From assembly GCA_045628945.1 (NCBI GenBank), contig JAZQQG010000043.1:1-29094 (forward strand): DNA of 29,094 bases, given 5' to 3'. Made by a program: the position numbers and the translations under genes. Each line of letters opens with the position of its first letter. Positions within the stretch are counted from its first letter, which is position 1. Below are positions 15,260-23,804 of this stretch, piece by piece. The notes under the pieces were generated by a model. It did no database searches and was not told the origin of the DNA. It saw nothing but the letters and a program-made list of their open reading frames with translations. This DNA comes from RGIG4034 sp045628945. GTDB taxonomy: Bacteria; Bacillota; Clostridia; Lachnospirales; Lachnospiraceae.

Positions 15260-16513
15260 CTAGTCTAATTCGGTGATACCGTCAATGATGAATGCCGCAC
15301 CGGGAGCAGACTGGAAATAGGACTCATGGAATGCACCATCGAATACGGGCTTCGCACCAAAAGCATCCTCAAAATCTTCCGTAAGAGCTGCACCGTTAAC
15401 GGTAAAGGTCGTAACATCGAATACCTGTAAGGTTCCGGCCTTCAGAGCTGCTTCAACTGTATCTACGGTAGACATTACCTCCGTATAGGTATCCTCGGAG
15501 AATGCCTTTGCATTTACTTCGGTAATCTTACAAGCTCCGTCTTCATAACCCTTGCACCAGTCGGAAGGCATCTTCTCGCCGGCTGCAACACACTTAACCG
15601 CATAGGTGGTAAAAGGACCCCAGTTCAAAGATGCAGAAGTTAACGCATAGTTGGGAGCTGCTTCAATCATCGATACATTGTAACCAACACAGTAAACACC
15701 AAGTTCCTCACAAGCTGCTGCAGGACCGGTTGTATTGGAATGCTGGCTGATGAGTACACAATGCTCTTCCTCGATTAATGCCTTAGCCACATCGTACTCA
15801 ATTGCCTGATCACCCCAGGTACTGGTGTATTTTACAACCATCTTAGCGGCGGGACATACCGACTTCACGCCAAGATAGAAAGCATCAAAACCGGAAATAA
15901 CCTGTGCGAATGCAAATGCACCGACATAACCGACAAGTGCCTGCTCTTCGGTAATGGTTCCTGCTTCGATCATTTCATTTAACTTCATACCTGCAACCAC
16001 ACCGGATACGTAACGGGACTGCTCAACCGATACGTAATAGTTATGGTAGTTTGCCAAACCGCTGTTCTTTGCAAGGTCACCGGTTGCGGAACAGAACTCG
16101 ACGTCCGGATTTTCTTCTGCAGCCATCATCATATAAGTCTCATGTCCATAGCTGTTGGCGAAAATAATATCGCATCCGTCATCGACCAATTCGCAAGCCG
16201 CTTCGTAACAGGTCTCGTTCTCGGGAATATTCCACTTAACAAGGAAATCCTTATCCGCAATACCAAGGGCTTTCTTCATCTCGAGCGCACCTTCATAGAA
16301 TGCATATGTGTAACCGTCGTTCTCATCACCAATGTAGATGAAACCAACCTTCGTACCGGAAGCATTACTTACATCGGGTTCCTTAACAGGATCCGCTGTA
16401 CTTCCCTGATTCTCCTGCTTGCTTTCGGAATTCTCTTTGTTCTTCTTTTCACCACATCCGACAAGGGTGAAAACCATCACAACCGACAACAACAGTGCCA
16501 AAAACTTTTTCAT
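15260..16513 (-). CDS. BMP/PnrA-family substrate-binding lipoprotein
   Basis: A 417-residue lipoprotein. The signal peptide MKKFLALLLSVVMVFTLVGC ends in a lipobox with Cys20. A low-complexity linker rich in K, E, N and S follows, then the BMP (basic membrane protein, PnrA-like) periplasmic-binding fold. Typical stretches are KVGFIYIGDENDGYTY at the start of the fold, VDDGCDIIFANSYGHE, YVGAFAFAQVISGFDAFYLG and CVLISQHSNTTGP. Members bind nucleosides or purine-like heterocycles; AtzT of the Pseudomonas atrazine plasmid is, as I recall, a relative. The start is the ATG at 16511-16513 with AAGGAGG; a longer in-frame start at 16582 lies in the leader hairpin and would ruin the signal peptide. Confidence 0.92.
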   Translation of the reverse strand: MKKFLALLLSVVMVFTLVGCGEKKNKENSESKQENQGSTADPVKEPDVSNASGTKVGFIYIGDENDGYTYAFYEGALEMKKALGIADKDFLVKWNIPENETCYEAACELVDDGCDIIFANSYGHETYMMMAAEENPDVEFCSATGDLAKNSGLANYHNYYVSVEQSRYVSGVVAGMKLNEMIEAGTITEEQALVGYVGAFAFAQVISGFDAFYLGVKSVCPAAKMVVKYTSTWGDQAIEYDVAKALIEEEHCVLISQHSNTTGPAAACEELGVYCVGYNVSMIEAAPNYALTSASLNWGPFTTYAVKCVAAGEKMPSDWCKGYEDGACKITEVNAKAFSEDTYTEVMSTVDTVEAALKAGTLQVFDVTTFTVNGAALTEDFEDAFGAKPVFDGAFHESYFQSAPGAAFIIDGITELD

Positions 16514-16548
16514 AACTTTTTTCCTCCTTAATTCCTCAGCGAAACAAA

Positions 16549-16582
16549 AAAGGCACATATCTTTCGATATGCGCCTTTGCAT
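16549..16582 (-). promoter_or_regulatory. Leader terminator hairpin upstream of the transporter operon
   Basis: A 13-bp stem (16549-16561 with 16566-16578, one G-T pair, GAAA tetraloop on the minus strand) followed by a T-run. It begins with the same 17 nt as the atzD leader, ATGCAAAGGCGCATATC. It could also terminate the AraC gene about 100 bp upstream, but the shared arm argues for a leader role. Confidence 0.55.
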
Positions 16583-16616
16583 CTTGCTGATATTTTGTTT
16601 GGAATTTACAAACGCT

Positions 16617-16622
16617 ATTATA
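16617..16622 (-). promoter_or_regulatory. Probable -10 box of the transporter operon
   Basis: A minus-strand TATAAT placed about 31 nt before the leader hairpin if transcription starts 6-7 nt downstream. No consensus -35 at 17 bp. A TTGTAAT element upstream (minus strand, about 16654-16660) also occurs upstream of atzD at about 10918-10924. Confidence 0.4.
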
Positions 16623-16682
16623 TCAGAGCAAAAGTCAAAATCATTATTAGATTATTACAAATGTCAAGCATCGGCATTGTGA

Positions 16683-17534
16683 TTATTTCACAAAAGTCGA
16701 AAAATTCTGCCGATATTCGCCGGGTGTCATACTCTCCTTTTGCTTAAACATCTTCCAGAAATAGTTCTGATTCTCGAACCCACACCACTCCGCAATATTC
16801 GCAATACTGTGATCCGTATCCTTAAGAAGACACTTGGCCGCGTCGATTCGAACCGCGTTCACATACTCAATGGGCCGCATCCCGGTACACCGCTGGGTAA
16901 TGCGACACAGATGCTGCGGGGTCACCTCCAACAGGGCACACAGTTCGCTAAGGGCCACGGGATGCATGTAATGATATTGAACATAGTGAGCAATCTTGTT
17001 CATATTTTTATGGTAGACATCTTCCGCGCCCTTCACCACCGCCTGCTCCTGCTTCGGCGTATGCCCGGTCTGTCTGGCATACTCCAGCAAAAACTCCTGC
17101 ACCATGGCAGACGCATAGAGATTCCCCATTACGGGATCATGAATCAATTCCTCATGCATACGATTCAGAATCCGATCCAATGCCTGATAATGGGACAGGG
17201 AATACACACCGCCCGTTGCAAGTCCCAGAAAGCCAATCAGCTCATCCAGTGCAGCGCCCGCCGGAACCATCCAGCGCACATCCCAGGTATCCTGCAGCGG
17301 GTAATACTCATGTCGCACTCCTGCCGGCACAAAGAAAGCACTTCCTTCCGGAATATATTGTTTGACTCCGTTTAGAATCAACTGTCCGTCTCCGTGTACG
17401 CAATAGAAAAACTGATGGTGCGCATCTCCCTCCTGCTTCGCGATAGGCGGCTGAAGATCATGCAACCCGATGCTGTATAGATAATAAGGAAATTTTTTAA
17501 CAATCTCCGTCGGGGGATATTCATAATACCACAT
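16683..17534 (-). CDS. AraC-family transcriptional regulator
   Basis: A 283-residue protein with an N-terminal cupin-like sugar-sensing domain (residues about 20-110: HHQFFYCVHGDGQLILNG, VPAGVRHEYYPL). The C-terminal AraC double helix-turn-helix (about 180-280) shows LSELCALLEVTPQHLCRITQ, RIDAAKCLL, SIANIAEWCGFENQNYFWKM and a final MTPGEYR. The ATG at 17532-17534 has a TTGGAG site. It is divergent from the GH59/GH127 operon and almost certainly controls it in response to a plant-type sugar. An inverted repeat suitable as an operator lies between them. Confidence 0.92.
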   Translation of the reverse strand: MWYYEYPPTEIVKKFPYYLYSIGLHDLQPPIAKQEGDAHHQFFYCVHGDGQLILNGVKQYIPEGSAFFVPAGVRHEYYPLQDTWDVRWMVPAGAALDELIGFLGLATGGVYSLSHYQALDRILNRMHEELIHDPVMGNLYASAMVQEFLLEYARQTGHTPKQEQAVVKGAEDVYHKNMNKIAHYVQYHYMHPVALSELCALLEVTPQHLCRITQRCTGMRPIEYVNAVRIDAAKCLLKDTDHSIANIAEWCGFENQNYFWKMFKQKESMTPGEYRQNFSTFVK

Positions 17535-17559
17535 TTATTTTCTCCAAATATTCATATTG

Positions 17560-17590
17560 TTCATCAATGATCACTTCATTCATTGATGAA
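17560..17590. promoter_or_regulatory. Perfect 11-bp inverted repeat between araC-type gene and glycosidase operon
   Basis: TTCATCAATGA and TCATTGATGAA are exact complements separated by 9 bp, starting 26 bp from the AraC-type start codon. It is a good candidate operator for the AraC regulator. A second palindrome, TTACATGTAA at 17614-17623, lies closer to the lipoprotein gene. Confidence 0.55.
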
Positions 17591-17675
17591 TATGCGTAGT
17601 GTTGTTAATATTGTTACATGTAATATTCATTTTGTCCATAGCGACAGTTTATTTTTTATCCTTAGGAGGTTCCTT

Positions 17676-18329
17676 ATGAAAAAGAAAAACGTACTTGCCC
17701 TGTTCCTACTCACTGCCGTAATTGGAATGACCGCTTGCGGAAAAGACAACAAAAAGCAGGCGGCTGATCCCGCCCCCGCTCCTGTTACCGAGAATCCGAA
17801 TTCCGAAGAAACAAGCGAGCCTGCGGCTCCCACTCCCGTCTCTGCCAAGAAAATGTTCGACCAGGGAAATCCTACCACCGTAACCCTTGGAGAATTCGCC
17901 GAATCTACAACCGAAGGCTTCAAGACCTGGATTAAGGTATCCACCCAGTTCGATCCTGCACAGTCCATGTACGATTCCTCCTCTCTCCCCGCCGGTGCAA
18001 AGGGAATCATTGCCGACTTCACCGTGGAAGGCTTGGAAGCAGCCACCACCATTTATTGGAATTATATGCTGGTGTCCGGAGAAGATACCATCTCGGTATG
18101 GGACACTTCCTCCACTGCCGATACCCTTACCATTACCGAGGACGGTTCCTACCGACTTGTTTTCAATGCGGAAACCGTACTTGGCGGACCCATCGACGAG
18201 ATTAATTCTCTGCAGTTCGTCGTTCCCTGCAGTGGGGAGGATTGCACCACCAAGATTACCGTAACCAAGTTAACCGCGATCACCGATTCCGCTGATTTTG
18301 CCTGCTTCACTACCGGTGTAAATGACTAG
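17676..18329 (+). CDS. Lipoprotein of unknown function in the glycosidase operon
   Basis: A 217-residue lipoprotein: signal MKKKNVLALFLLTAVIGMTAC with lipid-accepting Cys21, then a linker rich in A, P, E and T (about 28-60). The rest (about 65-217) is rich in T, S and hydrophobic beta-strand patterns and looks like a beta-sandwich, possibly carbohydrate-binding. I do not recognise the family. The ATG at 17676-17678 has an AGGAGG site. The GH59 gene starts 8 bp downstream, so the two are co-expressed and probably act together at the cell surface, for instance as a glycan-capture partner. Confidence 0.8.
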   Translation: MKKKNVLALFLLTAVIGMTACGKDNKKQAADPAPAPVTENPNSEETSEPAAPTPVSAKKMFDQGNPTTVTLGEFAESTTEGFKTWIKVSTQFDPAQSMYDSSSLPAGAKGIIADFTVEGLEAATTIYWNYMLVSGEDTISVWDTSSTADTLTITEDGSYRLVFNAETVLGGPIDEINSLQFVVPCSGEDCTTKITVTKLTAITDSADFACFTTGVND

Positions 18330-18337
18330 AGGTTCTC

Positions 18338-20953
18338 ATGACAAAAAAGAAAAAGCCTCTCTCTATTTCCCTTGTTATTATCCTCCTTTTAATGCTATGC
18401 TCTTCTTGTGGAAGAAAACCGGCAGAGAATAGAACTCCCGACTCCTCGGACCCGGTCTCTTCTGACCTGAATTTCAGTCATGAGGATCCTACAACTATGA
18501 ATGCAATAAACTACGAATATACTCCTACCAAAAACAAAACCATCACGGTGGATGCTTCCACCGCAAGAACTGCTTCCAATAAAACCTATGATGGTCTCGG
18601 AATGGTAAGTGCCAACAATTCTTCCAGACTGCTTTTAGACTACAAGGCAGAGCATCCCGAAGTATACCGCGAATTAATCGAGTATATGTTTGGTGAAAAA
18701 GGCCTTCATCTCTCCCTCATTAAGATTGAGATGGGTGCGGATGTCGACTCCTCCTCCGGTACCGAGCCTGCGGTAAAGCGAAGTGCGGACGAAAAGGCCG
18801 ATGTCACCCGAGGTGCGGGTTATCAGCTGGCTGCCGATGCGCTTACTGTAAATCCCGAACTGATGATTGATCTCCTGCCCTGGGGACTTCCGAACTGGGT
18901 TGCCAAAGCCGAAGATGTGAATGAGGCGACCTATCAGTGGTATAAGCAGACCATCGACGCACTCTTTGACACCTACGGAATCCGTGTAACACATATCACC
19001 GTTACGCAGAATGAAAAAACCTACAAACCCGAATTAATCAAGTACATCTCCAACGCGCTTAAGAGCGAAACCGATACCCGTTACGACTACTCTGCCATTC
19101 AGATTGTGGCCGGTGAGGGAGTCGGTGTCTGGAATATTGCTTCCTCGATGTTAAAAGACGAGGACTTAATGAATGCCATTGATGTGGTAAGCGCACATTA
19201 TACTTCTTTTACCTCGGATCAGGCTAAGCAATTACAGGACGACTATGGTAAAAAACTATGGTTCTCCGAGGGTTGCTCTCCCATGAGCAGTTCCGCAGAC
19301 GTCATGCACTATGACGGAACCGGCACCGGCATGACCGATATCAACGGTGTCCTCGACATCGCCGTTCGCATTACTCAGGCAATCACGGAAGGAATGACCA
19401 TGTACGAGTTCCAGCCTGTCATTAGCTCCTATTATGACGGCGTTACTTACTATCCCAAGCAGTTAATTACCGCCAACGAGCCCTGGAACGGTTCCTACTC
19501 GCTGGATACCGGTTTCTATATGGCAATGCACTTCAATCAGTTCATGGACCGCGATTGGTGTTTCATTGGCAGTGCCTGCTTCGGCGACGGCAAAGCCGGT
19601 GGTGACGGACATGCCTTGGTGGATTCCACTTATAATTACATCACCGCACTCTCTCCGGATGGCCAGGACTTTACTCAGGTCTTTGTCAATCAGTCCGCCG
19701 AGACCATTCAGTATGAGATTCACACCAAGGATTTACCCGATTCCACGCTCTACGCATGGCAGAGTAAGGCTCCCGATGCGGAGGATTCGAACTACTTTGC
19801 TCATTTCCTTGAAAAGCTTGGAATCGTAACTCCGACAGACAATACTTATGTCATTACCGTCCTCCCTTACAGTATGATGACGCTCTCCACCCTGGACGTT
19901 ACGATGGATTCCTCCATCTACGAGGCTGCCAAAGGGTCTTCTGATTTGTTAAGCATCGACTACAGTGATGACTTCGAATATGCAGACTACCCGGAGGATT
20001 ACTTATCCTCCAGAGGCTATGCGCCACGCTTTGCAACCGATCAGGGCGGTGCCTTTGAGATTGCCGAAGAAAACGGTAATCACATTCTGCTCCAGCAGAT
20101 CACCTATGCAAACAAGCCCTCCGAATGGGCAAGAACCTCCAACCCTACCACGAACCTTGGAGAGGACCGTTGGCATAATTATGGGGTCTCTGCCCGGGTT
20201 CGCCTCGCAGATACCAAGACAAAAGAAGAAAATGAGAACTATGTCGGCTTAGGGCTTCGCTATATTCTGGCCGACTCCAATGAAAGCGGATACTGGGTTA
20301 AGCTTACCGAGACCGGTATGGTACAGCTCATGAAGGACAATGCTCCACTGGCGGAAGCTGCCTTGGATTCCTTCGATCCTCACAGCTGGCATACGCTCAA
20401 GATTACCGCTAAGGATTCTTCCCTTACTGCAAGTGTGAACGACCTCGAAGTAATTACCTATACCGATTCCAACGGTTCGATCCATTCCGGTCGTATTGCC
20501 TTATATAGTGAGTACGAGCTGAACGCTTTCGACGATTTGAAAACCTTTGCGGTGGACGATGAGACCTATATCACCCGCTTCGATAATCTGAGTTCCGTCT
20601 TCTCTTATTCCGCCGGAAACAATGTGGATGATCAAAACGGCTGGTACCATGCCACTATGAGCAGTTTCAAGAATTTTGCCCGTACCATCTCCGCCGGTAC
20701 CAAGGGGGATACGGTAACCGTTACGGCCGAAGGCGAAAATTTTGCTTTTATCGGCATCGCAAAAAATGCTACAATTGCAGTAACCATCGATGGCAAAAAA
20801 ATACCGATATCCATTTCCTGCCCTCAGACGGAAAACCGCAAGTGTTTCTATACAACAGGGCCGCTGTCCGAAGGTATGCATACGATTACCCTGGAGATTA
20901 TGGATGGAGAACTTGGAATCGATGCAGTAGAGATTGTGACTGTTTCGCGTTAA
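18338..20953 (+). CDS. GH59-family (galactocerebrosidase-like) beta-galactosidase lipoprotein
   Basis: An 871-residue lipoprotein with signal residues 1-24 (atypical lipobox CSSC, lipid Cys24). The catalytic TIM barrel resembles GH59/GALC. YDGLGMVSANNSSRLLLDY, LSLIKIEMGADVDSSSGTEP and LLPWGLPNWVAK track human GALC, and the predicted acid/base Glu226 (TVTQNEKTY) and nucleophile Glu311 (KKLWFSEGCS) match GALC Glu182 and Glu258 in context. NEPWNGSY matches the GALC QEPWSGHY segment. Residues about 560-760 look like the GALC lectin-type sandwich, and about 760-871 form another sandwich. The ATG at 18338-18340 has an AGAGG site. Substrate is uncertain: galactolipid, or a galactose-bearing plant glycan given the GH127 neighbour. 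Confidence 0.82.
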   Translation: MTKKKKPLSISLVIILLLMLCSSCGRKPAENRTPDSSDPVSSDLNFSHEDPTTMNAINYEYTPTKNKTITVDASTARTASNKTYDGLGMVSANNSSRLLLDYKAEHPEVYRELIEYMFGEKGLHLSLIKIEMGADVDSSSGTEPAVKRSADEKADVTRGAGYQLAADALTVNPELMIDLLPWGLPNWVAKAEDVNEATYQWYKQTIDALFDTYGIRVTHITVTQNEKTYKPELIKYISNALKSETDTRYDYSAIQIVAGEGVGVWNIASSMLKDEDLMNAIDVVSAHYTSFTSDQAKQLQDDYGKKLWFSEGCSPMSSSADVMHYDGTGTGMTDINGVLDIAVRITQAITEGMTMYEFQPVISSYYDGVTYYPKQLITANEPWNGSYSLDTGFYMAMHFNQFMDRDWCFIGSACFGDGKAGGDGHALVDSTYNYITALSPDGQDFTQVFVNQSAETIQYEIHTKDLPDSTLYAWQSKAPDAEDSNYFAHFLEKLGIVTPTDNTYVITVLPYSMMTLSTLDVTMDSSIYEAAKGSSDLLSIDYSDDFEYADYPEDYLSSRGYAPRFATDQGGAFEIAEENGNHILLQQITYANKPSEWARTSNPTTNLGEDRWHNYGVSARVRLADTKTKEENENYVGLGLRYILADSNESGYWVKLTETGMVQLMKDNAPLAEAALDSFDPHSWHTLKITAKDSSLTASVNDLEVITYTDSNGSIHSGRIALYSEYELNAFDDLKTFAVDDETYITRFDNLSSVFSYSAGNNVDDQNGWYHATMSSFKNFARTISAGTKGDTVTVTAEGENFAFIGIAKNATIAVTIDGKKIPISISCPQTENRKCFYTTGPLSEGMHTITLEIMDGELGIDAVEIVTVSR

Positions 20954-20995
20954 CAACGCGTCAGTAATCCATCAGAATACACTCAGGAGATTATC

Positions 20996-23017
20996 ATGAA
21001 TACTCATCAGAAAAGTACCCCGATTCAGCTCTCCTCCTTTACCATGGAGGACCCCTTCTGGAGCCGTGAAATTGAGACCGTGCGCACAGAGGTGCTTCCT
21101 TATCAGTGGAATGCCCTAAACGACAATGTGCCCGGTGCGGCTCCCAGCTATTGCATGCGCAATTATCGAATTGCCGGCAAATTAAACGAGCAGAGAAAAC
21201 TCTTTGGGCAGGACTATGGCAAAAGTAAGGAATTGCCTTTCCTGTGGGGTGCCAATCCGGAGGATCCGGCAAATCCCGGTGATCATTTCTACGGATTTGT
21301 TTTTCAGGATTCCGATTTTCCGAAATGGGTCGAGGCAGTCTCCTACTCTCTGATGACACATCCGGATCCCGAGCTTGAGCGTACCGCCGACGAGGCCATT
21401 GAGGTGGTCTGCAAGGCACAGTTAGAGAACGGTTATCTGGATACCTATTATATTATCAGTGATATTGATCAGGCGTTTACCAATCTGCGGGATGCCCACG
21501 AGCTCTACTGTCTCGGGCATCTCGTGGAAGGCGCCTGCGCTTATTACGAAGCCACCGGCAAGGACCGCCTGCTGAATGCCGCCAGACGCTATGCAGACTA
21601 TGTCTATGATCGTTTCGGAGCCTGTGAGGGCAAGATTCACGGCTATCCCGGCCATGAGATTGCAGAAATGGCATTGGTTCGCTTATCCGAGCTTACCGGC
21701 GACCATAAATATTATGAACTGGCTGAGTATTTCATTAATGAACGCGGCAAAAGACCATACTTTTTTGACACGGAACAGGGTCGTATGCCCGCTCCCGAGC
21801 ATATGGATGAGGAGCGCTATGTCTATCATCAGGCCAACAAGCCGATTCGCGAGCTGACGGAAGCCACCGGCCATGCCGTTCGTGCGGTCTACTACTATTC
21901 CGGTGCCGCCGATGTTGCAAGACTCAGTGAAGACGAAGAGCTTTTTCGTGCCTGTGACCGGCTCTTTGACAACATTACCACCCGTCGTATGTATGTAACC
22001 GGCGGAATCGGTTCTACCCATATGGGTGAAGCCTTTACCTATGACTACGACCTGCCAAACGATACGGCCTATGCCGAGACCTGTGCAGCCATCGGTCTGG
22101 TCTTTTTCGCCCGCCGTATGCTGCAGATTCATCCGAGCCGTAAATATTCCGACATTATGGAGCGTGCGCTCTACAACGGCGTTCTCTCCGGTATGGCCTT
22201 GGATGGCAAAAGCTTCTTCTATGTAAATCCTCTGGAAGTGAATCCGGAAGCCTGCAAGAAGGACGAGCGCAAGAATCATGTAAAGCACAATCGTCAGAAG
22301 TGGTTTGGCTGTGCCTGCTGCCCTCCCAATATTGCAAGACTCTTAACCTCGATCTCCGCCTATGCTTATACAGAAAACGAGGATACCTTATATGCCCATC
22401 TCTACATCGGCGGAACCATAAGCAAAAAATATGCGGACGGTGAAGTCTCCTTCACAATCCGCAGTGAATTTCCCTGGAATGGTAAAATAAGCATCCGGGT
22501 ATCCAATCTATTCTCCGAAAATTCCGACTCCGTCCACGGCACGCTTGCGCTTCGTGTTCCCGGGTGGTGCCACACCACACCGATGATTGAAGGGGCCAAG
22601 TTTCAGGACGGCTATCTCTATGTTACAAGAGACTGGAAGTCCGGGGATTCCATTGCATTCGAATTTCCCATGGAACCCGGCATTCTGATGGCCAACACCA
22701 ACATCCGTGAGGATTCCGGTAAGCTTTGCGTCCGTCGCGGTCCCGTCATCTACTGTCTGGAAGAAATCGATAACGGAAAGAATCTTCAGAATCTGCTTTT
22801 GAATCCGGACGCTCCTTTGACCACGGAAAAGATTACCATCGGTTCCGTCTCTATGGTCGGCATCGAAGCCACCGGTCTTCGCATCGAAGATTCCCAGCCG
22901 GAGTCCGAACTCTATCCGGAATATCATCCGCTAAACGGCGTTCCCTGCAAGCTGCACTTCGTTCCCTATTTTGCCTGGAACAACCGCGGGGAAGGCGAAA
23001 TGACCGTTTGGCTTTAG
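20996..23017 (+). CDS. GH127 beta-L-arabinofuranosidase
   Basis: A 673-residue protein without a signal peptide, so cytoplasmic. It matches GH127 (HypBA1-type) enzymes that remove terminal beta-L-arabinofuranose. The zinc-thiolate active site can be placed: Glu361 and Cys363 (YAETCAAIG), Cys441 and Cys442 (KWFGCACCPPN), and Glu345 (GEAFTYDYDLPND), with the same 16-residue spacing as HypBA1 Glu322 and Glu338. The N-terminus FTMEDPFWSREIETVR and the C-terminal beta domains fit the family. The ATG at 20996-20998 follows a CAGGAG site, 42 bp after the GH59 gene. It suggests that extensin-type or arabinogalactan-type oligosaccharides are the target. Confidence 0.92.
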   Translation: MNTHQKSTPIQLSSFTMEDPFWSREIETVRTEVLPYQWNALNDNVPGAAPSYCMRNYRIAGKLNEQRKLFGQDYGKSKELPFLWGANPEDPANPGDHFYGFVFQDSDFPKWVEAVSYSLMTHPDPELERTADEAIEVVCKAQLENGYLDTYYIISDIDQAFTNLRDAHELYCLGHLVEGACAYYEATGKDRLLNAARRYADYVYDRFGACEGKIHGYPGHEIAEMALVRLSELTGDHKYYELAEYFINERGKRPYFFDTEQGRMPAPEHMDEERYVYHQANKPIRELTEATGHAVRAVYYYSGAADVARLSEDEELFRACDRLFDNITTRRMYVTGGIGSTHMGEAFTYDYDLPNDTAYAETCAAIGLVFFARRMLQIHPSRKYSDIMERALYNGVLSGMALDGKSFFYVNPLEVNPEACKKDERKNHVKHNRQKWFGCACCPPNIARLLTSISAYAYTENEDTLYAHLYIGGTISKKYADGEVSFTIRSEFPWNGKISIRVSNLFSENSDSVHGTLALRVPGWCHTTPMIEGAKFQDGYLYVTRDWKSGDSIAFEFPMEPGILMANTNIREDSGKLCVRRGPVIYCLEEIDNGKNLQNLLLNPDAPLTTEKITIGSVSMVGIEATGLRIEDSQPESELYPEYHPLNGVPCKLHFVPYFAWNNRGEGEMTVWL

Positions 23018-23025
23018 GAAGCGTA

Positions 23026-23796
23026 CTACGCCTTCGTAATCTGCAAGGGCTTTCTGCGTGCCGTACGGTGGTACTTTACCGCCGGATAGCCGATTACCAA
23101 GGTGGTCACTGCCTTGGGTTCCTTCTTCATGCCGATCAGCTTACGAATCTTCCCCATAGAGTTATAGCAGCCGGTGAAAAGTCCGCTAAAGAGAACACCC
23201 AGCCCATTGGCTTCCGCCATAAAGGCCATATTCTCTGCCGCAAGGGAGGCACTGACTGCATCTTTCCCGAGAATGACAATGACAACAGGTGCTTTTTTGA
23301 AGAAGAAATCGTCCTCGACTTTCATCTTCTTAAGCATCGGAAGAATTGCCTTCCCCATTCCAATCAGCTTGCGAAACCGTCTTACGGCGAGTTCCTCGCA
23401 GGCTGCTTTTTTATCTTTGAGCAGAATGAACTGCGTTTTCTGTGCATTCGTTCCGGTAGGCGCCAGTCTTCCTGCTTCCAGAATCTGGTTAATGACCGAC
23501 TCCGATACCTCATCCTCCGTAAACTGACGGATGGTTCTTCGCGTCTTGATGGCAGCCATCAGTTCTTCGGGATTTAATCTGGTCTGCTCCTCAAACTCCT
23601 CGGATTCTTCCTCATAGCCTTCCACACGCACGGCCTTCTGAGGACAGATTGCTTCGCAATGTCCACAGTAGATACAGCCCTCTTCCGAAGGAACCGCTTT
23701 TCCGTTCTTCAATTCAATGTCACAACCGACACAATCCTTTACACACAATCCGCATCCGACACACTTGCTCGGATCAATATACACATGTTTTTTCAT
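23026..23796 (-). CDS. Ferredoxin-nitroreductase fusion protein
   Basis: A 256-residue flavoprotein. Residues 1-60 carry two 4Fe-4S ferredoxin motifs (CVGCGLCVKDC and CIYCGHCEAIC). Residues about 75-256 are a nitroreductase FMN domain beginning RRTIRQF with LEAGRLAPTGTNAQ and ending GYPAVKYHRTARRKPL. The ATG at 23794-23796 has a GGAGG site. It is 8 bp after the BioA-BioB stop codon, so it belongs to the biotin operon and could pass electrons to the radical SAM half of that protein; this is inference, and many such proteins have unknown partners. It converges on the GH127 gene with only 8 bp between stops and no terminator visible. Confidence 0.88.
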   Translation of the reverse strand: MKKHVYIDPSKCVGCGLCVKDCVGCDIELKNGKAVPSEEGCIYCGHCEAICPQKAVRVEGYEEESEEFEEQTRLNPEELMAAIKTRRTIRQFTEDEVSESVINQILEAGRLAPTGTNAQKTQFILLKDKKAACEELAVRRFRKLIGMGKAILPMLKKMKVEDDFFFKKAPVVIVILGKDAVSASLAAENMAFMAEANGLGVLFSGLFTGCYNSMGKIRKLIGMKKEPKAVTTLVIGYPAVKYHRTARRKPLQITKA

Positions 23797-23804
23797 AAGA
23801 CCTC

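Noticed and set aside
16514..16582. Upstream extension of the binding lipoprotein by 23 residues (start at 16582)
   Set aside because: It would place charged residues and a terminator hairpin before the signal peptide, and the ATG at 16513 has a far better ribosome site.
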